Translations under genes and position numbers: made by a program
Source of the DNA: Castanea sativa
Lineage: Eukaryota > Streptophyta > Magnoliopsida > Fagales > Fagaceae
Direction: 5' to 3'
Assembly: GCF_040712315.1 (NCBI RefSeq)
Contig: NC_134016.1
Span: 3,573,501 to 3,637,500, forward strand
Length of the DNA: 64,000 nucleotides
In this document: piece after piece, positions 46,074-56,409 of the stretch
Numbering within the stretch: the first letter of the stretch is position 1
Layout of the letters: each line of letters opens with the position of its first letter
Notes under the pieces: generated by a model
Seen by the model: the letters and a program-made list of their open reading frames with translations, nothing else
What the model was told of the DNA's origin: nothing
The model's database searches: none

Positions 46074-46401
46074 ATCTTTTCACCAATCACACTAGAAGAA
46101 AATATTGAAAGTACTATGCAAGACCTTTTACCTTTTTTTGGATGAGATCATAGTTAGACACTTAGTATCAGGTGTTTTTATTTATTTATTTATTTTATTT
46201 AATGCCCAAATACATGTAGACTCAATTTTCCAAATAGAACATAATCTTCCAACATTGCCAATAAAGATACCAAAAGTCAACTTGGGGAACAAGAGTAGAG
46301 ATACGAATACAACCTTTCGAAAGTCTTTGAAGGGCCCTTACAGAGCCAACAATTAGCTGAAATAACGGTCACTAAGGTGTAAGTTCTTCAAGTTGCGATT
46401 C
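45592..46401. other. End of locus copy A and spacer
   Basis: 45592-45680 continues the copy-A alignment (matches 53090-53165: CAAACAGCTAA-like, TTTAGGCTTTGTATTT). The remainder is AT-rich with no gene and includes a pure AT run at 46023-46070. Confidence 0.6.
46023..46070. repeat. (AT)n microsatellite
   Basis: An uninterrupted AT dinucleotide run of about 48 bp. Confidence 0.95.
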
Positions 46402-47095
46402 TCAGATCTTCCCCAAATAAATCTGTTTATCACTACTGCAAGATCCAACAATAGGTTCACTGGGATGGAAGACACACTCATTGACTGAACCAGTGTGGCC
46501 AGGGAGCTTATATAAGATGTGTCTAGATGTAGTATCCCAAATGTAAACCATCCGATCTGAACTCCCGGCAGTGACTTTGCTTCCATCAGGTGACCAGCTA
46601 CACTTTAACAAGTTCTTCTCAAAGTTGTGTTGGTGCCCTTCCATTACCTTCATACACCGATTTTGTGGTGCATATGGATGCGTATCCCATATACAGAGTT
46701 TGCAATCCATACCATTTGTAAGAAGATATGAGCCATCAGGACTGAGGACTCAACTGCATGCCTGTTATCATATCTTGATGGCCTTGAAGTGTCATTGTAA
46801 CTTCACCTTTGTGCTAGTCCCATACAGTTACTTCATTGTCAATACCACCTGTGAAGATCTTATCAGATGCATCCGAGAAACTGACTGTTGTGATTTGGTA
46901 TTTATCTGGAAATGTTTGAATGGCGCCCCTCTGACACATATCCAACAGTTTGGCAGTTCCATCATGAAATCCACTGACAACAAGTGGTGGCCCTCTCTGA
47001 GAAGGACAGCATGAATTCACAAACGATGAGTGTTCTTCCATTTTCTTGATTTGTTTTCCTGTTTCAACATTCCATGCCCTCAGATTCTATGTGAT
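46402..47095 (-). pseudogene. SNRNP40: 5'-truncated pseudogene of the U5 snRNP 40-kDa WD40 protein
   Basis: The minus strand encodes WD40 repeats with LRAWNVETGKQIKKM, TAKLLDMCQRGAIQTF, TGGIDNEVTVWD, KCSWSPDGSKVTAGSSDRMV and HTGSVNECVFHPSEP, ending in SDKQIYLGKI and a stop at 46402. This order is that of SNRNP40, a WD40 subunit of the spliceosomal U5 snRNP. The N-terminal third is missing. A stop follows VTVWD and a frameshift lies near 46745 (a TCCTCAG duplication). No introns interrupt the roughly 690 bp, which suggests a retrocopy or a naturally intronless source. No poly(A) tail is seen on its 3' side. Confidence 0.85.
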
Positions 47096-47224
47096 GCTTG
47101 GGTCTTGTCCATTTAGTTTTAGCATTTTTTTTTTTTTTTTGATTGGTGAGTCCTGATAAAAATTTGGATTACGTGCTATAATAAATAATTGCACTATTTT
47201 TTTCTTGCATGAATCTCCTGGATT

Positions 47225-48015
47225 CCATTGGGTTGTGACTAGTTTAAATTTTAAAATATAATTAATATGAAAGTTCAGTTAGATAAATATAAATTTCAAT
47301 AAAAAATTTACAATACTTTAGAAAACTGACTATGAATTTTCCAAAGAATTTTATAATGAATGATTTTTTTAGGTTATTTGAAAAATATAAAGTGGTTATA
47401 TTTGTATCAATATTTTCCCCCTTAAATGTATTGTATGATTTCATTCTCCACATCTAATAAATTATCACTAGCTATTCATAAATCTAACCATGTACTTTAA
47501 AAATATTTGAATTAGGTATGATTTAAGTGATGCTAGATCTTTTTTCATTTAGTTATTGCATTTGATTGGTGAATCTTGAGAACAATTCAAATTACAGGCA
47601 AATGATTGTACTATTGTTTTTCTTGAATTCCATTTATTGTACGGATTTACTACTAGTTTATAATATCATTAAGATGGAAGTTCAACAAAGGTTTAAACTA
47701 ATTTTATTATAATTTTGTATTAAGTGTCAAAGGTAGACTTCAATTCTACTCTAAATTTATGTTGAGTTTCTCTTCAATCTAAAACTATTTTAAGTCCATT
47801 TAAAAGTACATCAAACCCATTTAAGATTATTTCCAACTCATTTGAAACAAATTTAAATTTTCTTTCCAAAACTTATAGCTAACACAAATATAAATCTTAA
47901 TTAGAATTTTTTTTAATACTTTAGAAATTTGATTATAAATTTTTCAGTAGATTTTCTTAATAAATGACTTTTTTATCGTTTATTTGTAAAATATAATAAA
48001 CATCAACAACATTGT
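47225..48015. repeat. Left end of resistance-locus copy B
   Basis: 47424-47877 matches 17172-17628, and 47872-48010 matches 18362-18545 without the solo LTR. 47250-47410 resembles 47880-48010 again, so copy B has an extra internal duplication of this AT-rich module. Confidence 0.75.
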
Positions 48016-48993
48016 ATCACAAATTTTACCAGAATTTGTATTTCTTTACCAGACAAAAGAGACGAACGGACTGGTATATCTTTACCAGAATATACATACT
48101 TTTCCTAGTGTAATTCACAAATTTTATGTTGAGTAGGTTTAAATGATGGTAGTTATCCAATTGGGGAGTGAAAGAATTCAAATGTATTATCTGCAAAGAA
48201 GTTCAGGTATTTAACTTTCTCTTTTTCCAAAAGAATTATTTCCCATTTTCCAACATAACACAATACAAGTGTAATTCTCTGTTTCCAATACTTAATTTCA
48301 ACACTTGTATGCTTATGTCTCATTCAACAATAAAAATCAATGCTTATGTATCATTTAAAAATAAAAAAAAAACACTTGTACATGATTCATATTAGAGTTG
48401 TGCTTCAACCAATATTCAAGTTTGTTTCCCCTGTTCTTTTTCACAGTTGACCTGATAATTGCATACTTTTCTAATAGTCTAGCATTAGAAACTTAATATG
48501 AACAGCTCATTGCTAGGAACTAAATAAAAGAAAAGAATAAATAATTGGAGGATTTTTTTTGTTACCCTGTAGCATATTGAAGTTGAACGCCTTCTTCGTA
48601 CTTTATAGTTTACCTACAACATTAACAATGTGGAATCTTCAAAGTCAACAAATTTTGAGAATGAAAAATAAAGTTAATGAAAATGGGTGATTTTGCTAGT
48701 GAATAAAATGTCATTTCCATAGTGAATAATAGACATTTATAAGTCAACACTACTAATCCTCTTCTCTTTTCTGATACTCTACTTCAAATTAACCAATTGT
48801 GTTCATAATTTCCCTAATTTTTTCCTTTCTTTGTTTAGTTTCCTTAGATCTTTATTTTAGTCTATTTCTTATTTATTATTTTAATATATTGTCTTGATGT
48901 GCAGGCACTAGTGACAACATATCCATTGTATTCAGTTGGAAGAAGAATTGATTAGTCTTATGGAGTTCAATATAAATCCAACAAATATACTAT
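48016..48993. other. Copy B region where the NB-LRR gene should be; no gene found
   Basis: After 48015 the alignment to copy A breaks. From about 48190 the sequence (AAGTTCAGGTATTTAA...CTTTTTCC) matches 24715-24780, downstream of the NB-LRR gene in copy A, and again 49945-50000. No NB-ARC or LRR motif is visible on either strand. The NB-LRR therefore seems deleted, or was never present, in copy B. Confidence 0.55.
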
Positions 48994-49417
48994 TCATGCC
49001 AAAGATCGCCTCTTCTCTGTCACCTTTTCTACAACATTTACTAACCAAAAGAAAATTTTGACCTGGTCAACAGATGCCCGTTCTACCTGCATAGACACAC
49101 CCAACGCTCTTTGATGTTTCTTTCCATTGATATGATCCAAGTAATTTGCAGAATCCTTCACTACACACACACGCACAAACAGAACAGTAATATCCAGGTG
49201 CCACCACTGGAGTAACAACAAGCTGAGTTTTTCCCAACCGAGATTCAAGGTCCGCTTTATAATTCCTATCTTTCAAAGGCTTCCTCTGCACTGGAGATTT
49301 GGATTTATACCGTGACGCTTCCTCCCGCCTTTCACGCTCTCTAGCTCGCTCCCGTTTTTCCTTTCTACATTTGGATTGACCAATTGTTTTTTGAAACTGA
49401 AACATTGATTCATTCAA
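48994..49417 (-). pseudogene. ZMAT2: Pseudogene of ZMAT2/SNU23, a spliceosomal zinc-finger protein
   Basis: The minus strand encodes RARERERREEASR, KSPVQRKPLKDRNYKADLES, RLGKTQ and GYYCSVC, then in a shifted frame VVKDSANYLDHINGKKHQRA followed by SMQVERASVDQVK. This is the N-terminal helix and matrin-type C2H2 zinc finger of ZMAT2 (yeast Snu23), a tri-snRNP component. One frameshift lies inside the zinc finger (near 49190). The C-terminal lysine-rich part is corrupted and the start is lost. No introns are evident, so probably a retrocopy. Confidence 0.85.
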
Positions 49418-49434
49418 TTAAGCAAAGTAAGAGA

Positions 49435-49715
49435 ATCCTGGAACGTACAAAGCTTCCACTGCTGGTGGAGGTGTGTCCTCCATCCAGTACATTTCATCTA
49501 TATGATATTCCTAGCATGGCTGGCGAGCAAGGGCAACTGCCACTTTATTTCCACTTCTCCTAACACATTTGACAGAAACCCATTGTAGCCCACGGACAAG
49601 ACACTGAATATCTTCAACCACAGTTTCCAAGCAAAGAGAAATTAGGAGTTGGGGAAGCAATTGCCCTCATAACATTGACATTATCTCCCTCAACTACTAG
49701 CCCAGAGGACCCAGC
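49435..49715 (-). pseudogene. RNase H-like (RVT_3) domain fragment
   Basis: The minus strand reads VVEGDNVNVMRAIASPTPN, then LVRGLQWVSVKCVRRSGNK and VAVALAR, in two frames. This matches the C-terminal half of the plant RNase H-like domain found in non-LTR elements and related host ORFs: a D at the start of the strand, and a conserved R.xN..AH-like region here degraded. Several stops are present. It is likely a LINE-derived remnant. Confidence 0.55.
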
Positions 49716-49724
49716 AAGCAAAGA

Positions 49725-50256
49725 ATAACTGGCCCAACATTGCCCATATTCCAATTATACAAAAATAATGTGGTAATTCCATCTTAACCAAATCTCCTCC
49801 TTTTCTTTTCTAGTAAACTCGTTTTCCTTTTCTTTTCTTTTTTTGGTGGGGTGGGGAGGGTTTGTAAGGAACCAAATAATGATGTGTCTATAGCTTATTT
49901 CATTGTTGTTATGCAACAGGGGAAAGAACTGAAATGTGTTCATGTGCAAACAAGTCAAGGTACTTAAATTTCTCTTTCTCCAAGGAATTTTATTTTTTAC
50001 TTTCCAACGTAAAAGAATGCAAGGGAATTATTTCTCAATAGTTAAATAAAACTCTATATGCTTATGTAATATGTGTGGTGGAAAAGTAATAATTCACTTG
50101 CATAAGATTGATATTATCATTCTATTGTTGAAGAGCTTCAAACGATATTCAAGTTTTTAATGGTTTAGCTTTAGAGTTATAGTTCACACTCACAGTCTTA
50201 GCATTGTATTATGCAATTATCAGATCCAATTGGAGCATTACTTCGTACCCTGATCC
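49725..50256. other. Copy B segment matching the 3' side of the NB-LRR in copy A
   Basis: 49725-49800 matches 23265-23340, and 49855-50000 matches 23390-23420 joined to 24685-24780. This is the pre-insertion arrangement for the hAT element. 50190-50250 matches 24810-24875. No gene. Confidence 0.6.
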
Positions 50257-50684
50257 GTCTGAAACGCCTGCACCGTGCTTGATATCTATTAGGAAAACAG
50301 AGAAAAGAAGATTCTAGAGTTGGAGAATTTCTGTATATTGCACTGAATGAGTGATTACAGAGGCTAAGTATATATATATATATATATACAAGAAGGTAAA
50401 ACAGGGGAAAAGGAAAACGGATTAACTAACTAATCTACCAGATTTCCCTCCAAACCTCATTAACAAAACTAACTTCCACACACGTGTTATCCACGTGCTT
50501 ACTAAAACCTATACACAGAGATGCAAAAGCTACATGTCGTAGTAAAATAGAACAAACACAGTGTACAGAGTATATATTTTGTCGTTTAAGCAGTAGACTT
50601 GAAAGTCTTCTTCTTCACTTGATCCTTGCTTCTGTCATGATCATTTCTATCCTTTGTTGCAGAATCTTGACATTACCACCAACA
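50257..50684 (-). mobile_element. Solo-LTR-like insertion in copy B
   Basis: Absent from the matching point in copy A. Read on the minus strand it starts TGTTGGTGGTAATGTC and contains a TATA-like TTGTATATATATATA run and a CTAATAG end region, as in short copia LTRs. It ends near GACGGATCA. No clear target duplication was found, so the boundaries are approximate. Confidence 0.45.
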
Positions 50685-51079
50685 CGCATATCTAATCTTC
50701 AAAATCAAGATTTATAAGATTTTCCACACGCAAACTTTTTGTGAAAGAAACAGGAAGGTAAAGAAAAATGGCTGACCTTGTCTGTGAATAATATTTCATA
50801 TTGACAATTATATATCAACAATGGTGAGAAAGTGCTCTACATGACCAAAATCAAACTGATATAACAAATACAACATATTTCTAGCGATTCCTTTTCTTTT
50901 TATTGTTATTTTTATTTTTAAGTTTCCCTTTTAACCAATTCCATGATTTCTATAGTTAAAAGGTGAGTTTGTAGGTGTTGGTTTCATTGCGTCTGATTCA
51001 TGTTCATTTTCTGATAAAATAAAACTTTGGTACAATCCCTTCAGTGCAATACATTAGGTTCCCCAATTAAATGACACTT

Positions 51080-51850
51080 GGTTGCATCCAGTTCATCCAC
51101 CTATCAAATCTTATGCCGTTAGCATGGCTTCACCTAGAGCCCTTTGCTCTAGTGACTTCAACAGTTTATTGTTTGCTAGGGTGATTAGCCATCTTACACT
51201 TGACTTATTGTCAAACTTTTTTCACAGATAATCACTTCAATTAATGGATTTTCACATGTTGTCTGTTACAGTCCTTTCTTGTCAGTCTTGTTGTCTATAG
51301 TCTATGATAAGAGGTCAATCAATTTGGGTGCTCCAGTTCATACAAAAGATTAAAGGATGCTAGTCTTCATTGGAGATAAGGCAATGAACAAGTGCTTCTG
51401 TAAGCTGAATTTTATTTGAAATTATTCAATTAGTACCAATTGGTTTAGAAATTAATTGCATTACTCAGAAATATGACTTAAAACTTCCATAAAGAGGTTA
51501 GCCATGACTAATTTCAGTTGTAGCTCCTACACTAAAGCCTCATTGTCAGTAACAATTTGAAACAAGATACAGTATGCAGTTTTCTTGGGAAAAGATAGAA
51601 CTTACAGGTATGAATGCTAAATATGAAATGCATACAGAAATTAATCTTGCAGTCTACCCAAAAAAGAAGCAGTGATAGTTGCTAATTGTTAATCAAGGCT
51701 GAGCAACATTATGAGTCAATATTTCATGCTTTAAGCTTTACTATTGCCATGTTATATTATCTTGTAACCCCAAAAAACTAACTAGCAAATTTAATCTTAT
51801 TCTTCCTTTGGCTAAATTTTGTGGAATATTTGTTTATATAGGTCCTCACA
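51080..51850. repeat. Single 3' module of copy B
   Basis: Counterpart of the three modules at 26590-29340, with the same ordered landmarks. It lacks the solo LTR. It ends at TATATAGGTCCTCACATTGGCAG, which parallels TATGCAGGTCCCGAAGTTG at 29365, a possible splice acceptor and noncoding 3' exon. Confidence 0.65.
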
Positions 51851-52764
51851 TTGGCAGATCTGCTAGAATCTCGGGTAAATATAAACTCATTTGCTGATGA
51901 GAGTAGTTGAAAGAATTGGATAATCTTTTGTGTCGTCCTCTTTTTTAATTCCTTGGGCCAGTATCTTGGGAAAGATCAAAAGCTAACGGCAATGGCATCT
52001 GAATGTGAAGTGTAGTGGTCAGTGGAGAAAGCATTACTGTTCTCCTCTGCTGCAGCAATAGAATGCAATCCCTAAGACCTGAATTAGATAGGAAAGGTAT
52101 ATCTTTTCTCATTGTCATAGTTACTTATGAAAAAACTAGTGTGACTTAATGTCTTCTCTTTTGTCATTCAATTTAACCATTGACATTATTGAATACAATG
52201 AAATGTATTTTGTATTTTTTTTGTACCTTTGGCTGTTCTCTGGGAAATAATTTGCTGTATCTATAGAATAATTTATGATCAATCATCACCATTTTTACAA
52301 TCAGGTATTTTTCTTAAGATCAAAACTGGGTTATGTCTCAGCATTCCTTTCTTTTATATTCAAGAGCTACCTAAAAAGCTATAGATCTTCAGTATTTTAT
52401 ATAATCCATATGCCACCATGTGTAGGCAGGTTTCAATGACCCATATTGCCATAGAAGGCAGCTGCTTTGTTCAATCTGCAAACCAATTCTGCAGAAGGGA
52501 AGACTATCTGCTGCCACCAGTTGTGACTTAATCACCATCTAGATCCCATCATTCAGTTGTAAATGATGCGGTCCGCATTGAGAGGTCTCTATATCTTCTC
52601 TCTCCACTCTGTGAGTCACTTTCTTTGAGTGGTGTGTGAAGGCCAGCCAATATTTCCTTCCAACACTCCTTCAATTGAAGGGGCATATGTTCTGGGGAAA
52701 GTGTTTTCACCATCTGGCTAGGCCTAATTACCAAGGGGAGTCCATCTCAGCTGATCTAGGTATG
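51851..52764. other. Copy B noncoding region
   Basis: Diverged counterpart of 29370-29760 and 31330-31640 (shared ATGATGCGGTCC, CAAGGGGAGTCCATCT). The copia fragment and the 205-bp duplication of copy A are missing here. No gene. Confidence 0.55.
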
Positions 52765-53165
52765 AATTTATACTTGCGTGAGGGTTAACAATTTGGAACT
52801 GGCCAAATTTGAAAATCATAGACATCTTTTCATGAGTGATGGATTGACCAAAGTCTTTCAAATCTGAAAAAATAATGTTCACTCTTTGATGTACCAGATC
52901 TTTATGAGAATTGTTCGAGCAAAGCTAGATCAGTGGAATTGGGTGTGGAGTGGGACCAACTTTGTCAAGCAGGCTCCAAATATACCCAATCCAATTTTGT
53001 TTACAACTTTTGTGAAAGCAAGTTCTTGATGAGCTGTATAGGTGACTTAGCTGTGCAGAAAAATTGAGTTCTGGAATTAACTTCTCCTAGTTGTCTTCTA
53101 GCCAAACAGCTAAATTTAGGCTTTGTATTTCTCTTTTTTAATTTTTAGAAGATGCACGAAGGTTA
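52765..53165. repeat. Right end of copy B with the empty MULE site
   Basis: Aligns with 31640-31965 plus 45592-45680. The uninterrupted sequence GGAATTAACTTCTCCTAG (about 53073-53090) shows the state before MULE insertion. Confidence 0.8.
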
Positions 53166-53854
53166 GTTGCTTATTGGAAATTTTTGATGTTCACCAAACC
53201 AATCATCAGCAGTTTATGAAAATGTTAGTCCTAGAATTTTTGTTATTAGAAGAACTTCAATATGTTGGCAAAGATTATAATCGAGTGTTCCAATTTTCAA
53301 TGTGGCAATCTTATATTCCAAGGAGTATGACTCTAGGAATTCTTAAACTCTTTTCGCCTGGAGCATGAACGTGGCATCTCTATCGCTTCCAAGGTCAATG
53401 CTTGTTTGCCCAGAAAAGTCCACTGAATTTGGATTCTGATTCAATTGGTTTCTTGTGGTTGAATTATTATTTTTATTTATTTATCGGGTTTTTGACTTTA
53501 ATTATACATGTGCAAGAGGCTATTAAATTCTAGTAGAACAGTGCTTAAAATGTGAGATCTATCTTTTTCAATCTAATATCACCCGCTGAAGTATTGGATC
53601 ATGGCTAGCTAGCAAATTAGCACGGTATAGCAAGAGGGGTTTTTTTTTTTTTTTGAATCATGCTTTATTAACAGGGACATGTTTTTATAAATACAATAAT
53701 ATTTTAAATTTATAACATCTTATGATGATTGTTTTTTATCATCATACAAAAGCATCAATTGAGACAATTTTAAAAGTATATTAAGATAGTCTTTCCAACA
53801 TTAAACTTGTCTTTTGAAGAGACAAGTTACACTTAATACATGAAGCTCGTCTTT
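53166..53854. other. AT-rich spacer, no gene seen
   Basis: Short open frames only, none with recognisable protein character. A 16-base T run near 53640. Confidence 0.6.
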
Positions 53855-54246
53855 GTTTAGGATCCGCTTATTTTGTAGAAACTAAAAAATTTTTGCGGAA
53901 AGTATTGTAAATAAAGGTAAAAATTAGCTGAAATAGTATAGTGAGACCCATAAATAATACCAAAAAGTGCAATGGGCTCATGAATACTAGCAAAAATAAG
54001 TTGGCTTTTTAATTTGAAGCCAAATGCATACTTCATGTGACTAGGGGTCTGTTTGGGATCCATTTAGTTTATTGAAAATAAAAACTTTTTACTGAAAGTA
54101 CTTTAGATAAAGGTAAAAGTTAGCTGAAATAGTATAGTGAGACTTATGAATAGTACCAAAAAGTGTAGTGGGACCCATAAATAATACAAAAATAAGCTGA
54201 ATAGTAAATTAAGCTGACTTTTTAATTTGGAGCCAAACACACCTTA
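53855..54246. mobile_element. MITE pair, about 190-200 bp each, in tandem
   Basis: The second copy (about 54043-54246) has imperfect inverted ends AGGGGTCTGTTTGG and CCAAACACACCTTA, a form common to short plant MITEs. The first (about 53855-54035) shares its interior (TAGCTGAAATAGTATAGTGAGAC, TTTTTAATTTG(A/G)AGCCAAA) but has lost its left end. No target duplication could be fixed. Confidence 0.6.
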
Positions 54247-54494
54247 GGTTAGTATTCCAAGATTTTTTTTTATAAAATTATTTTTCTCAAAATAACTTTC
54301 AACTATTGCTATTTTATAAAAATATATATATTTTTAAAAATGGTATAAATTCAGTAAAAATTACCTGCATCTTGTTCATAACATCAAGCTAAAAGTTCTA
54401 GGATTAAAATATTTAGAAAATGGAAAAACTTAATTATAGTTCCTTAAATATTTTATCGTAAGTTCTCTAATTTAGTTCAACCACATGTTATATA

Positions 54495-54955
54495 TCTATA
54501 TTATTACTAAAAGCTGAAGCGTAGCGTTTAATACTACTGTGTTCACGTTGAACCACGTCAGTGTCTACGTTATTATCTTTTTTCTTTCCATTTTCTTATA
54601 ATTTATATATCTATATTTATATATTACTAAAAGCTAAAGCATAACGTTTAATATTACTGCGCTCACATTGAACCACGTCATTGTCTACGTTATTATCTTT
54701 TTTCTTTCCATTTTCTTATAATCTATATATCTATATTTATATATTACTAAAAACTGAAGCGTAGCGTTTAATACTACTGCGCTCACGTTGAGCCACGTCA
54801 GCGTCTACGCTATTATCTTTTTTCTTTCCATTTTCTTATAATCTATATATTACTAAAAACTGAAATGTAGCATTTAATACTATTACGCTCATGTTAAACC
54901 ATGTCAGCGTCTACGTTATTATCTTTTTTCTTCCATTTTCTTATAATTATTTAAT
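54495..54955. repeat. Tandem array of about 115-120 bp, four units
   Basis: Units begin TCTATAT near 54495, 54610, 54730 and 54842. Each continues TTACTAAAA(G/A)CTGAA and contains CCA(C/T)GTCAG.GTCTACG and a TCTTTTTTCTT-rich end. The TC start followed by TATAT..TACTAAAAGC resembles Helitron 5' ends. Confidence 0.85.
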
Positions 54956-55332
54956 TTTAATATTTTTTTATTTCATATTTATACTTCTCAAACCTTTCCC
55001 CGTCCCTTACCTTTTCATCTCCCTACTACTTCTCCAACCTTTCTTCTTCACTCACATTCTCATCTCCCCACTACCCACTACATTAATATCGTTCTTTATT
55101 TTTCCCTTCATCTTTTTCTATTTTTGTCTCTTTTTATTCACACTCTCTTACTATAAATTTGTCACTATCTCTTTCATTCTATGCATAGTTTTCCCTTGCA
55201 AAAAAAAAAAAAAGTTTTTCTCTCCCTCTCTCTCTCTCTCACACACAATTTTTGGGTGGATTTTTATTTTTTTATTTTTCTTGCATCTTCGCTTTAGGGT
55301 GATAATTTTTTATATTCTTTAATCTACTTTAG

Positions 55333-56340
55333 TGTTAAGACATATGTGTTTCACTTATTTAGAACATATGTCATTCATTATTTATGTAATTGGCTAATCC
55401 TTTGTCAAAACGTACTTTACTTGTAATTGGGTAGATTTAAGATGAGGTTAATGCTTCAAGAAATAAGGTTTCAAGATCAAGTGTTAAAGCCATGCAAGTC
55501 TATCCAAGAAACAAGATTAAAATTGCTCTTCATTAAAGCTTGACAGCTGGCTCGACAGCTGCATCTATTGAGTTTTAAGAAGTTCTCGACAGCACCTCGA
55601 CACCTTTAGCTGTTGAGATTTAAGAAAAACAGATTCTGAGTTCTGTTTTAATTCTAATATGTGGATGTGTTTTTGGGCCTTCTTTTCTTCTAACCCTAGA
55701 CATATAAAAAAATTATTTTAAAGGCCGTCAAAATGTGGAAAGTTGCACAAGCATTGAGAAATCCTTATTTATGCGAATTGTAACTTGAGACGAAGTTCTT
55801 GCTCTAGTTCATCTTTCTTGTGAAGAAGTTGTTGTGTCTTTGCACCGTTGGGTTTTGTAACCGAGCATCTTCTTGATCTTCATCATGTGGATGAATTGAA
55901 GAACTTTGCAACCAACAATCTTCTCTAGTTGGTGATTGAAGTTGCGTACTGGGATCCGCACAATTGGTTAGTCACGTACTTGGGAGCCGTGCATCAAAAG
56001 GAGAAACTATCACTACAGAACAAGTTCAATTGGGTATTGGGGTAATGGTTCAACTGTACGTTGGTAAGGTACTTGGGATTTCTTTACTTGTAACCACTTG
56101 TTGTGATAATAGTGGAGTTTCAGGAGTGGTGACCTTAAAATCACCCGGTGGGGTTTTTGCCGTGTAGATTTTCTCCATTCGTAAATAAATCACCGTGTCA
56201 TTTATTTTCCGCTGTATACTTTAGTTTATTGGTGGTTTGTTTGTGTTACCACGCTTTGCATGTTAATTTGATTAATTAATAAACTTGGCTAATTAATCAA
56301 TTAATCCATCACAAGGGGTCAATACGTTTTTGGCCTATTA
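55333..56340 (+). repeat. 5' LTR of the right Sirevirus-like element
   Basis: 1,008 bp. It differs from the 3' LTR by scattered substitutions and by lacking about 26 bp (present at about 62215-62245) between two short AGTT/CAGTT copies, a typical slippage deletion. It carries CTCGACA/TGTCGAG-type motifs at 55548-55620. Confidence 0.92.
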
Positions 56341-56342
56341 AG

Positions 56343-56354
56343 TGGTATTAGAGC
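56343..56354 (+). other. Primer-binding site (initiator Met tRNA)
   Basis: TGGTATTAGAGC, two bases inside the 5' LTR. One change from the canonical TGGTATCAGAGC found in Ty1/copia elements. Confidence 0.88.
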
Positions 56355-56409
56355 AGGCACACTCTGATTAGGGTTTATTTTTGTGTGTGATCCATTGACC
56401 CTATTTTTC

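Noticed and set aside
46571..47014. 147-codon plus-strand frame
   Set aside because: Antisense to the SNRNP40 relic, which has unmistakable WD40 repeats.
54891..55322. 143-codon frame rich in Phe, Leu and Ile that looks like a membrane protein
   Set aside because: Low-complexity T-rich DNA partly inside a tandem repeat. Hydrophobicity is a by-product of T-rich codons.
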